Below, piece after piece: positions 14,606-25,412 of a DNA stretch of 64,000 nucleotides. A program made the translations under genes and the position numbers. Numbering within the stretch: position 1 is the stretch's first letter; every line of letters begins with the position of its first letter. Below the pieces are notes generated by a model. That model worked only from the letters and a program-made list of their open reading frames with translations, did not search any database and had not been told where the DNA came from. Source of the stretch: Epilithonimonas vandammei (lineage in GTDB: Bacteria; Bacteroidota; Bacteroidia; Flavobacteriales; Weeksellaceae); NCBI RefSeq assembly GCF_003860525.1, contig NZ_CP034161.1:1922001-1986000 (forward strand). The letters are read 5' to 3'.

Positions 14606-15229
14606 ATGATTCGGGCAATAACTAACTTTTTCAGAATAATTTTCGGGCTCTTGGAACTCGGGGTTTTGCTGTTGATTTTAGCCAACGTCTGGGTGGTAGC
14701 CCTAACAAGTGGGAGAACTTATAATAAAATCAGTAAAGTCCCTTCAAGAGATTGTGCGCTGGTTTTGGGAACTTCTCCCAAGATGCGTTCCGGTGTTGCC
14801 AACCCATATTTTACAGCAAGGATGGATGCTGTAGGAACACTTTATCATCATGGAAAAGTCAAAAAAATTATTGTGAGTGGCGAAAAAAGCGAAAATTATG
14901 ATGAGCCTGCCGCGATGAAACGTTTTTTGGTTTACACAGAAGGCGTTCCGGAAAGTATTATTATTGAAGACCCCAAAGGATTCAATACCCATAAAAGTAT
15001 TTTGCGTTGTAAAAATGTTTATGGTGAGAAAAATGTGATTATCGTTTCACAAGGTTTTCATAATCTTCGTGCATTGTTCTTTGCCAGAAATAATGGGATG
15101 AATGCGTTGGGTTACGATGCTCAGGATGTAAGTAAAAATGAAAGTTTCTACCGCAATCACACCCGTGAATTCTTTGCCAGGGTTTTGGCCGTTTTTTATT
15201 ACGTTTTGGGAATTTCGCCGGAAGAATAG
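14606..15229 (+). CDS. SanA/YdcF-like DUF218 membrane-anchored protein
   Basis: 207 residues. One N-terminal transmembrane helix (about 9-33), then a DUF218 domain facing outward: ALVLGTSPKMRSGVANPYFTAR near 50-71, KIIVSGEKS near 85 and GFNTHKSI near 125. It resembles E. coli SanA, tied to envelope integrity and vancomycin exclusion. It starts 2 nt after the reductase, so both likely share the promoter at 13458. Confidence 0.85.
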   Translation: MIRAITNFFRIIFGLLELGVLLLILANVWVVALTSGRTYNKISKVPSRDCALVLGTSPKMRSGVANPYFTARMDAVGTLYHHGKVKKIIVSGEKSENYDEPAAMKRFLVYTEGVPESIIIEDPKGFNTHKSILRCKNVYGEKNVIIVSQGFHNLRALFFARNNGMNALGYDAQDVSKNESFYRNHTREFFARVLAVFYYVLGISPEE

Positions 15230-15296
15230 ATGTGATAATTAGTTTTGGACGATTTTTCAAAATTGATTTTTATTTGAATCCGAAAAAAAATTATAC

Positions 15297-15304
15297 TATT
15301 TTTG
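15297..15304 (+). promoter_or_regulatory. Promoter -7 box TATTTTTG
   Basis: It lies 14 nt before ATG 15319, giving uridine kinase its own promoter and a very short leader. It rules out the GTG start at 15232. Confidence 0.6.
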
Positions 15305-15318
15305 TAAAAAATGTAGAA

Positions 15319-15936
15319 ATGCTCGTGATTGGTATAGCCGGAGGAACAGGTTCCGGAAAAACAACTGTTGTTAATAAAATTCTTCAACAACTTAACTTAG
15401 AAGGCGTTAACGTGCTTTCACAAGATAATTATTACCACGACAATCCTAATTTGACTTTGTCAGAAAGAGAAGTTCTTAATTACGATCACCCAAAATCAAT
15501 CGATTTTGACTTGATGTTACAACACGTTAAAGCTCTTAAAAATCATCAGAGTATAGAACAGCCGATTTATTCTTTCGTTACGCATTCCAGAACTGGCGAC
15601 CATATTACTGTGGAACCAAGAAATGTATTGATTGTAGAAGGAATTCTGGTTTTAACAAGCAAAGAATTACTGAAAGAGTTTGATCTAAAAGTTTTTGTAC
15701 ACGCAGATTCTGACGAGAGATTAATCCGTAGAATTCGAAGAGATACGCAGGAGAGAGGTAGAGATTTGCAAGAAGTTTTGCATAGATACCAAACGACTTT
15801 GAAGCCGATGCATCAAGAGTTTATCGAACCTTCCAAAAATGAAGCAGATCTTATTGTTCCCAATATGAAACAGAATTCTGTAGCTATCGATTTCTTAACG
15901 ACAGTGATTAACAATTCGCTTAAAAAAGTTCATTAG
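15319..15936 (+). CDS. udk: Uridine kinase
   Basis: 205 residues from ATG 15319, the usual length. It phosphorylates uridine and cytidine in pyrimidine salvage. The Walker A motif GIAGGTGSGKTT begins at residue 5; QDNYYHD and YDHPKSIDFDLM follow in the substrate-binding region, and RRIRRDTQERGRDL is the lid segment. An earlier GTG frame extension lies upstream of the promoter box and is rejected. It precedes the FtsB-like gene by about 65 nt. Confidence 0.93.
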   Translation: MLVIGIAGGTGSGKTTVVNKILQQLNLEGVNVLSQDNYYHDNPNLTLSEREVLNYDHPKSIDFDLMLQHVKALKNHQSIEQPIYSFVTHSRTGDHITVEPRNVLIVEGILVLTSKELLKEFDLKVFVHADSDERLIRRIRRDTQERGRDLQEVLHRYQTTLKPMHQEFIEPSKNEADLIVPNMKQNSVAIDFLTTVINNSLKKVH

Positions 15937-16001
15937 AAAGAGATGTTAGAAGTTAGACATCAGATTTTAGATTTAAAATCAATGTTTTAAAAATTTATTT
16001 T

Positions 16002-16352
16002 ATGAAAGAACTAATCAAAGATATCAAGAAAAAATCACCGACACTTAAGTTTTTCCAGACTTATGTGTTCAACAAATATGTGTTGACATTGACCGGATTT
16101 TTAATTTGGATGATATTTTTTGACAGCACTTCTTTCTTGGTTATCAATGAACTGAATGGTGAAATTAGTCATTATGAAGAACAACGGGATTTTTATAAAA
16201 CAGAATACGAGAAAAATGACAGTTTCTACCGTAAGCTGATGAATAACAAGCAGGAAAAAGAAAAATACGCAAGAGAAAATTACTTTATGAAGAAACCAAA
16301 CGAAGAAATTTTTATCTTGGTAGCCGACAGTTCTAACGTCGCTAAAAAATAA
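16002..16352 (+). CDS. FtsB/DivIC-like septum formation initiator
   Basis: 116 residues: a short basic N-terminus, one transmembrane helix (about 26-45, YVLTLTGFLIWMIFF), then a coiled coil (about 50-95) and a YARENYFMKKPNEEIFIL tail typical of FtsB/DivIC. It would bridge the divisome in the periplasm. The methylmalonyl-CoA mutase gene starts 4 nt after its stop. Confidence 0.82.
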   Translation: MKELIKDIKKKSPTLKFFQTYVFNKYVLTLTGFLIWMIFFDSTSFLVINELNGEISHYEEQRDFYKTEYEKNDSFYRKLMNNKQEKEKYARENYFMKKPNEEIFILVADSSNVAKK

Positions 16353-16356
16353 AAAA

Positions 16357-17520
16357 ATGGATTTTATAAATAATTTTGAAGATTGGGAACAGCTTGTAAA
16401 AAAGCAACTCAAAACAGACAATATTTATGAAATTCTATCTAAGGATAATCTGGAAAACATTACTGTAAAACCATATTATCAAAATAATCTTGAGACAAAA
16501 ATTCTCCCTAAAGTTGAAGAAAGCACACATCTTGTTGCAGAATATCAAGTTGGTTTGGAAGAACAGGCTTTCGCTTTTCTATTGAATGAGAATGTGGAGG
16601 GCTTGGAAGAAAAAGCAATTTTCATCAATAATCCGGATTTAGCAGAACATATTTTAACTGAAGAAAGCAATCGTTATTTTTCTTTGATTGATGTTTTTTC
16701 TGATGATAAGAAAGCTGAAATCAATGAGCAATTGGCTGGAGAATTATTATCAAAATCATTTGAAAGACAGATTTGTGCAGATGTAAGTTTGCATCAAAAT
16801 GCTGGAGCTTCCATCATCCAGCAATTGGCTTTTGCATTGGCTAAATGTAAAGAATTAGTAGAAAAATTCGGTGCGGAGATTCTTGAAAAATTGGTATTTC
16901 GATTTGCGATTGGTTCTAATTATTTTTTCGAAATTGCTAAAATCAGAGCTTTCAAATATTTGTTTAATCAGTTTTCTAAAGAATTCAATAAAGATTTGAT
17001 TCCCTACATTTTTGCTGAAACTTCATTTAGAAATAAGGCAAAAAACGATGCAGATAATAACCTGATTCGTTCTACTTTGGAATTAGCTTCGGCTATGATT
17101 GGCGGCGCTGATGCGGTTTTTTCTAATGATTATAAATTTGAAGATTCATCGGAGCTTTCAAAAGAAATTTCGTTTAAACAACAGATTGTTCTAGCTTATG
17201 AAAGTATTATTAATGTTTTTGAAGATGCAACTTCAGGAAGTTATTTTGTGGAAGATATTACACAGCAATTCGCTGAGAAATCTTGGAAATTATTCCTTGA
17301 AATCGAAGAAAAAGGCGGTTATCTTGAAGCGTTAAAATCGGGAGAAATTCAGAAAATGATTTTTGAGCAAGCTGTAAAGGAACAAAGTTGGGTGGAAGAA
17401 GGAAAAATAAAATTAATAGGTGTGAATCTTTATCCAAAATTAGAAATAAAAAAATCTATCGAAGCGCTTTATAATTCTGATGAAATCAAAGTGGTTCGTT
17501 TAGCAGAAATGTTTGAATAA
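16357..17520 (+). CDS. mutA: Methylmalonyl-CoA mutase small (beta) subunit
   Basis: 387 residues. A TIM-barrel homologue of the catalytic subunit without the C-terminal B12-binding domain. Marks are ADVSLHQNAGASIIQQLAFA, IRAFKYLFNQF, AETSFRNKAKNDADNNLIRST and GADAVFSNDY, followed by the DATSGSYFVEDIT segment. It pairs with a large subunit to interconvert succinyl-CoA and methylmalonyl-CoA, but that gene does not follow: a DinB-like gene overlaps its stop by 1 nt instead. Confidence 0.87.
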   Translation: MDFINNFEDWEQLVKKQLKTDNIYEILSKDNLENITVKPYYQNNLETKILPKVEESTHLVAEYQVGLEEQAFAFLLNENVEGLEEKAIFINNPDLAEHILTEESNRYFSLIDVFSDDKKAEINEQLAGELLSKSFERQICADVSLHQNAGASIIQQLAFALAKCKELVEKFGAEILEKLVFRFAIGSNYFFEIAKIRAFKYLFNQFSKEFNKDLIPYIFAETSFRNKAKNDADNNLIRSTLELASAMIGGADAVFSNDYKFEDSSELSKEISFKQQIVLAYESIINVFEDATSGSYFVEDITQQFAEKSWKLFLEIEEKGGYLEALKSGEIQKMIFEQAVKEQSWVEEGKIKLIGVNLYPKLEIKKSIEALYNSDEIKVVRLAEMFE

Positions 17521-17963
17521 TGAAAAAGCAATTCATTGATTTATTAGAATATAATTCTCATTTTAATCAGTTGTTGATTAAGATTTATCTTGAGAACAAA
17601 GATTCTTTTAATGAAAAAATGATTTCCCTTCTTAATCACATTCTCAATGCTCAACAAGTCTGGAATTCCAGAATTATTTTTGAAGATTCATTCGGAGTTT
17701 GGCAAATTAATCCTGATGAAAAACTTTTAGAAAACAATCAATCTAATTTCGAAAATAGCTTCAAAATTCTGAGCGAAAGAAACCTTGATGAAATCATCGT
17801 TTACAGAAATTCAAAAGGCGATGAATTCCAAAACTCAATTCGAGAGATTTTCTTTCATTTTATCAATCATTCGACTTATCATCGCGGTCAGATTGCAATG
17901 CTGATTAAACAGGCCGGATTGGAACCGATTAATACGGATTATATTTTCTACAAAAGGAAATAA
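17520..17963 (+). CDS. DinB-like four-helix metal-binding protein
   Basis: 147 residues. A DinB/YfiT-type bundle, with metal ligands likely from His 40 in SLLNHILNAQQVW and the pair in FINHSTYHRGQIA near 118-131. Members include thiol-dependent transferases of unknown substrate. Start and preceding stop overlap (TAATG), so it is translationally coupled to mutA. No DNA-repair role is implied by the name. Confidence 0.82.
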   Translation: MKKQFIDLLEYNSHFNQLLIKIYLENKDSFNEKMISLLNHILNAQQVWNSRIIFEDSFGVWQINPDEKLLENNQSNFENSFKILSERNLDEIIVYRNSKGDEFQNSIREIFFHFINHSTYHRGQIAMLIKQAGLEPINTDYIFYKRK

Positions 17964-18030
17964 TTAGAATTACATTATTCTCAATTTTCGTAAAATTTAG
18001 CTAAGAATTCGTAACTCTTAACTAAATCAC

Positions 18031-18038
18031 TATCTTTG
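18031..18038 (+). promoter_or_regulatory. Promoter -7 box TATCTTTG
   Basis: Perfect consensus 16 nt before ATG 18054, supporting that start. Confidence 0.6.
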
Positions 18039-18053
18039 CAAAAATTTTAGAAA

Positions 18054-19073
18054 ATGAGCGGAGACGGAAATCAATCAGGTAGAAACAGAAAACCAAGACC
18101 ATCTGGAGGCAGCAGACCTTCCGGAAACTCCCGTAGCTCCAGTGATAGCAGAGGAAAATCAACTAGCGAAAAATCTTTCGGAAACTCCAAAGGTCCTAAA
18201 ACGACTAGAGGCGGAGACCGTTTTGACAGCCGTGATAAATACGAAAATGGCGATAGAAAATTCGGTCCTAAAAAACCTTTTAGCAGAGCTGAAAAAGAAG
18301 AGGACAAGACAAAATCATTTATCCAAAAAAGAAGATTTGATAAAATAAGTAAATCAGTTCCCAAAGAATCCATCAGACTTAATAAATATATTGCTAACTC
18401 CGGAATCTGTAGTAGGAGAGAAGCAGATGAATTGATTACTCAAGGTCTTGTGGAAGTAAACGGAAAGGTGGTTACTGAAATGGGTTACCAAGTTCAGAAA
18501 ACAGACAGAGTGGTTTTTGATGGACAGAATATCACACCAGAAAAACCGGTTTATGTTCTTCTAAACAAACCAAAAGGATATATCTCTACAACCAAAGATG
18601 AGAAAGCGAGAAAAACGGTAATGGATTTGACCGCAAATGCTTCTCCATACAGGATTTTTCCTGTAGGCAGACTAGACAGACAAACTACTGGTGTCATTTT
18701 ACTGACTAATGACGGACATCTTACTAAAAAGCTGACGCATCCGTCTTTCAATATGAGGAAAATCTATCATGTGACATTAGACAGAAAACTTTCTACAGAA
18801 GATCTTAGATCCATTGCAGATGGAATTCGTCTTGAGGAAGGTGTTGCAGAAGTGGATAGCATCTCTTACATCGAAGGAAAACCAAAAAATGAAATTGGAA
18901 TCGAACTTCATATCGGATGGAATAGAGTAGTTCGTAGAATTTTCCAAAAATTGGGCTACGAAGTGGAAGCATTGGACCGAGTAATGTTTGCAGGTCTGAC
19001 CAAGAAAAATATCAAACGCGGACACTGGAGAATCCTTACAGAGCAGGAAGTGAATAATCTTAAAATGTTATAA
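18054..19073 (+). CDS. RluB/RsuA-type rRNA pseudouridine synthase with long basic N-terminal tail
   Basis: 339 residues. Residues 1-105 are a disordered tail of G, S, R, K and P. An S4 RNA-binding domain follows (about 106-160, RLNKYIANSGICSRREADEL), then the catalytic domain with Asp 208 in PVGRLDRQTTG and a C-terminal VRRIFQKLGYEV. It isomerises a uridine in rRNA, probably 23S as for RluB. The tail roughly adds a third to the usual length; such tails are common in Bacteroidota members and may bind RNA. A strong terminator follows. Confidence 0.9.
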   Translation: MSGDGNQSGRNRKPRPSGGSRPSGNSRSSSDSRGKSTSEKSFGNSKGPKTTRGGDRFDSRDKYENGDRKFGPKKPFSRAEKEEDKTKSFIQKRRFDKISKSVPKESIRLNKYIANSGICSRREADELITQGLVEVNGKVVTEMGYQVQKTDRVVFDGQNITPEKPVYVLLNKPKGYISTTKDEKARKTVMDLTANASPYRIFPVGRLDRQTTGVILLTNDGHLTKKLTHPSFNMRKIYHVTLDRKLSTEDLRSIADGIRLEEGVAEVDSISYIEGKPKNEIGIELHIGWNRVVRRIFQKLGYEVEALDRVMFAGLTKKNIKRGHWRILTEQEVNNLKML

Positions 19074-19076
19074 ATT

Positions 19077-19102
19077 AAAAGACTGAAAAATTTCAGTCTT
19101 TT
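19077..19102 (+). terminator. Rho-independent terminator
   Basis: Perfect 12-bp stem AAAAGACTGAAA / TTTCAGTCTTTT with a 2-nt gap, then a T-run. It starts 4 nt after the pseudouridine synthase stop. Confidence 0.88.
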
Positions 19103-19115
19103 TTTATATTTATGT

Positions 19116-19760
19116 ATGAATAAAATTTATGTTTTCAGTGGCTTAGGCGTTGATAAAAGAGTTTATGACAATATTGATTTTGGAACTTTGGATGTTGAAT
19201 TCATTGATTGGATTGAACCTCTGAAAAATGAAAGTCTAGAAAATTATGCTCTTAGAATATCTGAGAAAATAACTTGTGACAATCCGATTCTGATTGGTTT
19301 GTCTTTTGGTGGAATGTTAGTTGCTGAGATTTCAAAAATTATTAATGTCAAAAAAATAATTCTGATTGCTTCTGCAAAAAATAAATTCGAACTTCCTTTT
19401 GTTTTTAAACTTTCAGGAAAATTAAAGCTGAATCAATTGCTTCCGTATTCGATTTTAAAAAGTCAAAATTTCATTCTAAATTGGTTGTTCGGAATTGAAT
19501 CTAATGAAGAAAGACAATTGCTCAAAAGTATTCTTAATGATACTAATTCGATGTTCCTAAAATGGGCAATTAATGAAATTGTAAATTGGAAGAATGAAAT
19601 TTATCCTGAAAATTGTTTTCATATTCACGGAAATCAAGACAGAATTATTCCAATAAAAAATGTAAAAGCTGATTTTGTCGTTAAAAATGGTGGACATTTT
19701 ATGACAGTGAATAAAGCGAAAGATATTAAAAACATTATTTTAAATTTGATTGAAAAATAA
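19116..19760 (+). CDS. Alpha/beta-hydrolase fold protein
   Basis: 214 residues. The nucleophile elbow is GLSFGGML (Ser 68), with the acid in HGNQDRIIP and the His in NGGHFMT near the C-terminus, so a full catalytic triad is present. No signal peptide; the substrate is unknown. It sits alone between two terminators and converges on the plug-domain gene. Confidence 0.78.
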   Translation: MNKIYVFSGLGVDKRVYDNIDFGTLDVEFIDWIEPLKNESLENYALRISEKITCDNPILIGLSFGGMLVAEISKIINVKKIILIASAKNKFELPFVFKLSGKLKLNQLLPYSILKSQNFILNWLFGIESNEERQLLKSILNDTNSMFLKWAINEIVNWKNEIYPENCFHIHGNQDRIIPIKNVKADFVVKNGGHFMTVNKAKDIKNIILNLIEK

Positions 19761-19787
19761 AAGACTTCCCAATTCTGAAAGTCTTTT
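19759..19787. terminator. Bidirectional terminator between convergent genes
   Basis: AAAAGACTT / AAGTCTTTT, perfect 9-bp stem, overlapping the hydrolase stop codon and ending 7 nt from the stop of the plug-domain gene. Confidence 0.75.
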
Positions 19788-19793
19788 CTATAA

Positions 19794-22181
19794 TTATTTC
19801 ACGTCATCATAATAAAGCATCTTGTCGTCTTTATCAAAACTGATGATGATGATTTCCCTGTTTCTAGCCTCATCATTGTTGAAGAATTTAGCTCTTGGCG
19901 GTACATTGGGTTCGTCGGAGAGTTTTGGATTCCAATACAATAATTCTCTGGTGTCTTTTATGATTTTTTTGTAATTGTCACTGGTGATGTCTGGTTGTTC
20001 AAACTCAATAGCTTTATCATAACCTCTGAGCAGAGTTTTATTGGTAAAATCTTTTTTATCATCGGATTTGCTTCCCATATCGCCACGCTTGGTGTATATA
20101 GCAACAGCATTACCGGCCAGCCCGTCATTTTTAAGTACTTTCACCATTGCTATATTGCTTATCGGGATTGAGTTGATCATACTGGCATCAACAGGAATCT
20201 CATCGAGAAAAAGCTTGGCTTGAGATCCTCTTATAGATGGGATATAATTCCCGGAATTATCCATTGTGAAGGTCAGTCCCGCAGCACGTCCCTGCAACCA
20301 TTGAAGAACATTCAGTGAAGTCTGTGCGTCCTGATTATCGTTAACGAAATCAAAAATAGTTGCATTGAAACTGCTGAATCGTCCGCTGGAGAGCTGCTTG
20401 TCCAGTTCTGCCGTCAAATCTTTTTTCTTCGCGGTGACCTGAACTTCTTCTATCAGGATTTCGTCATTGCGGATAGATTTTTGATTGGCAATATTTTGCA
20501 GAGCTTTTGCCACCGATGGATCAACCGTTGTTTTGTCTGCGGTCAGATGATAATTACTGGTAGGCAAATTTCCCTTGTAAGGAATATTTTCATTCAGTGT
20601 CTGGAAGGTCATATTCAGTTTATCTGTATCGGCAGAATTCTCTTTATTTAAGTAATAAGATACCGTTATTGGTACATCGAAATTGAGATTTTCCAGATAA
20701 ACATAACCATTGTTGTCCGTCTGTGCCTGAGAAATTCCATTTTGAATAGTCTCGCTTTGAAACAGAAGATTTACGGTGGTGTTAGGAAGCGTAATGCTGT
20801 TTTTGGTAATTCTTCCTTTAAAGCTAAGGTTGGATTTAGGTATATATTTAATTTCGGGCGTTTTTCCAGACAACAAATCGTTCCAGTCAAATCTTTTCCA
20901 TTGTTCCGAAATCATCAACGCATCCAGCGCATCAGAATTGGCGTCTTTAGAAAAGTATTGAGCTGGTGAAAATATATTTGAAGTAATATCACCAGTAAGC
21001 CAAAGTGAACTAAGAATATTAACTTTATTATGATCTGCCGGAACATTATTCACATCCCGAACTAAAACCGTGTAATGTTGATAATCTGCATCTGGATGTA
21101 AATCAAAACTATTGAATGTCCTTGGTTGATTATTAAGCGACATGCCGACAAATTCCGGCTGGCTGATGCTCAAGTTTTTTGGTTTGATAAAACATAATCT
21201 TTTTGCGACCAGATTTTCTTTGTCATCAAAGACACTTAACTGCAATATGCCATTAATCTCTTCGCTAGCTTTGATGGGAATTTTGCTAGATGCTTCAGAA
21301 GAATTATTTTTGATATTGGCTTTGTATGCCAGCTGGTTATTAATCGTTCCAACGATGGTGTAACCCTGCAAGCCGTTTGTGAGTCCAGCACTTTTGATAA
21401 TAAACTGAATACCTTCAGAATTACTGTTAGCCTGAATGTTGATTCCGGTTTCCGAAACTTTTGGTAATGTTATGGTTTGTTTCTGACCTTGACCGTCTTC
21501 TATAATTGCTTTGTAGATTTTTCCGGATTTAGGCGTTAATGAAAATGAGCCGATATTTTGGTCAAGACCTTTGAAGCTGACTAATTTCTCGTTAGGCTTT
21601 TCTGAATCGATGATGTAAACGCTCCAGCTTGCAGGTGGCGTTCCTTGCGAATTAATCCGAACAGCGATTTTGGTTGGAATGTTATTGATAAAAGTGCCAC
21701 CTTCTGGAAAAACACCTGCTGTCCACTTAGTGTTTTTATCAAGAACCAATTTCTGCTCGGAGTTTGGATTGTAAATAGGAACTATTTTAAGATAATTAAA
21801 TTCCTCCGGAAAATTTGCCATCCAGGTTGTGTAGGCTCTTATATAATACACATCTTCCTTCAGCGCATTGGTAAGGTTGAATGTTCCGTCTCCTTCGCCA
21901 TTCGCAAGATAGACAGTTCTTTTATCTATAAGATTTTTCTGGTGGTCATAGAGCTCTACAAAAAGAGTCGTAGGCGCTTCTGCGCGCGAGTATCCATTAA
22001 AAACAAACGATTTAAAATAGATATTATCGCCCACAACATATTGGTCTTTGTCCGTCAGAATATAAACTTTTTCCTGACCGTAATTTTTTTCAAGATTTTC
22101 TATGGCTTTGTCAATTTTCCCCTGTGCATTGAAAACAGAGATTCCGGCTGCATAAAGACAACAAATGAAGATTTTTTTCAT
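19794..22181 (-). CDS. Secreted MG2-like protein with a TonB-receptor plug-like domain and no barrel
   Basis: 795 residues with a signal peptide ending near AGISVFNAQG. The first part (YILTDKDQYVVGDNIYFKSF, 39-58) is a macroglobulin MG2-like domain as in TonB-linked and alpha-2-macroglobulin proteins; Ig-like stretches follow. Near 575-690, EVQVTAKKK, LQWLQGRAAGL, IRGSQAKLFLDEIPVD and MVKVLKNDGLAGNAVAIYTKRG are typical of a TonB-receptor plug. No beta-barrel follows, only a short acidic tail. It probably acts at the outer membrane in a large-solute system; the partner is unknown. Confidence 0.75.
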   Translation of the reverse strand: MKKIFICCLYAAGISVFNAQGKIDKAIENLEKNYGQEKVYILTDKDQYVVGDNIYFKSFVFNGYSRAEAPTTLFVELYDHQKNLIDKRTVYLANGEGDGTFNLTNALKEDVYYIRAYTTWMANFPEEFNYLKIVPIYNPNSEQKLVLDKNTKWTAGVFPEGGTFINNIPTKIAVRINSQGTPPASWSVYIIDSEKPNEKLVSFKGLDQNIGSFSLTPKSGKIYKAIIEDGQGQKQTITLPKVSETGINIQANSNSEGIQFIIKSAGLTNGLQGYTIVGTINNQLAYKANIKNNSSEASSKIPIKASEEINGILQLSVFDDKENLVAKRLCFIKPKNLSISQPEFVGMSLNNQPRTFNSFDLHPDADYQHYTVLVRDVNNVPADHNKVNILSSLWLTGDITSNIFSPAQYFSKDANSDALDALMISEQWKRFDWNDLLSGKTPEIKYIPKSNLSFKGRITKNSITLPNTTVNLLFQSETIQNGISQAQTDNNGYVYLENLNFDVPITVSYYLNKENSADTDKLNMTFQTLNENIPYKGNLPTSNYHLTADKTTVDPSVAKALQNIANQKSIRNDEILIEEVQVTAKKKDLTAELDKQLSSGRFSSFNATIFDFVNDNQDAQTSLNVLQWLQGRAAGLTFTMDNSGNYIPSIRGSQAKLFLDEIPVDASMINSIPISNIAMVKVLKNDGLAGNAVAIYTKRGDMGSKSDDKKDFTNKTLLRGYDKAIEFEQPDITSDNYKKIIKDTRELLYWNPKLSDEPNVPPRAKFFNNDEARNREIIIISFDKDDKMLYYDDVK

Positions 22182-22228
22182 TCTGAGAACGTAAAATTAA
22201 TTTCTTATGCAAATTACTCAAACAAAAG

Positions 22229-22256
22229 AAAACCCTCAGCATTTACCAAGGGTTTT
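22229..22256 (-). terminator. Terminator after the isocitrate dehydrogenase gene
   Basis: AAAACCCT / AGGGTTTT with a 12-nt loop, 24 nt beyond the stop. The stem's own T-run serves the minus strand. Confidence 0.75.
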
Positions 22257-22280
22257 ATGTAAAATTTAACAAGAATCAGA

Positions 22281-24518
<2,238 letters not shown>

Positions 24519-24539
24519 TTACTGTTTTTTCAAAACATA

Positions 24540-24547
24540 CAAATTTA
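24540..24547 (-). promoter_or_regulatory. icd promoter -7 box TAAATTTG
   Basis: Minus-strand TAAATTTG, 39 nt before ATG 24500. Confidence 0.55.
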
Positions 24548-24620
24548 GTGATTTTTGTTAGATTTAAATAGTGATTTATGACATTTCAAGTTAAAGATTT
24601 ATTAAAATCAGAAATAATTT

Positions 24621-24650
24621 TTGGTCGGGAAAAATCTAATATTAACTTTG
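24621..24650 (+). promoter_or_regulatory. tpx promoter, TTG-N19-TAACTTTG
   Basis: TTG at 24621-24623 and TAACTTTG at 24643-24650 are spaced by 19 nt, the Bacteroidota consensus. It leaves about a 10-nt leader to ATG 24668 and shows that an upstream in-frame ATG at 24578 cannot be the start. Confidence 0.75.
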
Positions 24651-24667
24651 AGGAAAATATAAAAACA

Positions 24668-25165
24668 ATGTCACAAATTACATTCAAAGGAAGTCCTATA
24701 AATACAGTTGGAGCTTTGCCAGAAGTTGGAACTATCGCTCAAGAGTTTACATTAGTTGCTGCTGATTTATCAGAAAAACATTTGGCTGATTACACTGGAA
24801 AAAAAGTATTATTAAATATTTTTCCAAGCATCGATACAGGTGTTTGCGCAGCATCTGCGAGAGAGTTTAATAAAGAAGCGAGTTCTTTGGAAAATACAGT
24901 TGTTATCAATGTTTCTAGAGATTTGCCTTTCGCACTGAGCAGATTTTGCGCAGCTGAAGGTCTTGATAATGTAGAAGTTTTGTCAGATTTCAGAGGGAAT
25001 TTTGGCGAAGATTACGGTGTTACTTTGGATGATTCTCCTTTGAGAGGATTACTGAGCAGAGCAGTTGTTGCTTTAGATGAAAAAGGAATAGTAATCTATA
25101 CAGAACAAGTTCCTGAAATAGGTCAGGAGCCAAACTATGAAGCTGCAATTGAAGCGTTGAAATAA
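24668..25165 (+). CDS. tpx: Thiol peroxidase
   Basis: 165 residues from ATG 24668. An atypical 2-Cys peroxiredoxin that reduces hydroperoxides with thioredoxin. Peroxidatic Cys 60 is in PSIDTGVCAAS, with the resolving Cys 94 in SRFCAAEG, the Tpx arrangement. A frame extension to 24578 would add 30 residues of non-conserved sequence and start upstream of the promoter, so it is rejected. Confidence 0.94.
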   Translation: MSQITFKGSPINTVGALPEVGTIAQEFTLVAADLSEKHLADYTGKKVLLNIFPSIDTGVCAASAREFNKEASSLENTVVINVSRDLPFALSRFCAAEGLDNVEVLSDFRGNFGEDYGVTLDDSPLRGLLSRAVVALDEKGIVIYTEQVPEIGQEPNYEAAIEALK

Positions 25166-25187
25166 ACTAAATAAAATCTCCCTTATT

Positions 25188-25219
25188 AACGGAAAATCTG
25201 ATATTTTAGATTTTCCGTT
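25188..25219 (+). terminator. Strong terminator after tpx
   Basis: Perfect 12-bp stem AACGGAAAATCT / AGATTTTCCGTT followed by a run of more than eight T. Confidence 0.9.
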
Positions 25220-25359
25220 TTTTTTTCTTTGTATATACTAAAATCTATTACCAGCATCTTGCATTTTCTGAAATTTTCACCCTTAAAAAATGTTACATTT
25301 TATCTTTAATTAAATGAAACATCACTCAGAATAAACAATCAATTCTTAAAGCACTAACA

Positions 25360-25385
25360 AAGCATCAGTTTATTTACCGATGCTT
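25360..25385. terminator. Weak hairpin at the tatC 3' side
   Basis: AAGCATC / GATGCTT with a 12-nt loop, 27 nt beyond the tatC stop. A clear T-run is lacking on the minus strand, so termination is only possible. Confidence 0.4.
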
Positions 25386-25412
25386 CCAAGTTAATTATTG
25401 TGATTCAAATAA

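Noticed and set aside
15232-15318. N-terminal extension of uridine kinase from GTG
   Set aside because: It lies mostly upstream of the -7 box at 15297 and would precede the P-loop by 30 unmatched residues.
24578-24667. N-terminal extension of thiol peroxidase from an earlier ATG
   Set aside because: The extension precedes the consensus promoter and is not part of the Tpx fold.
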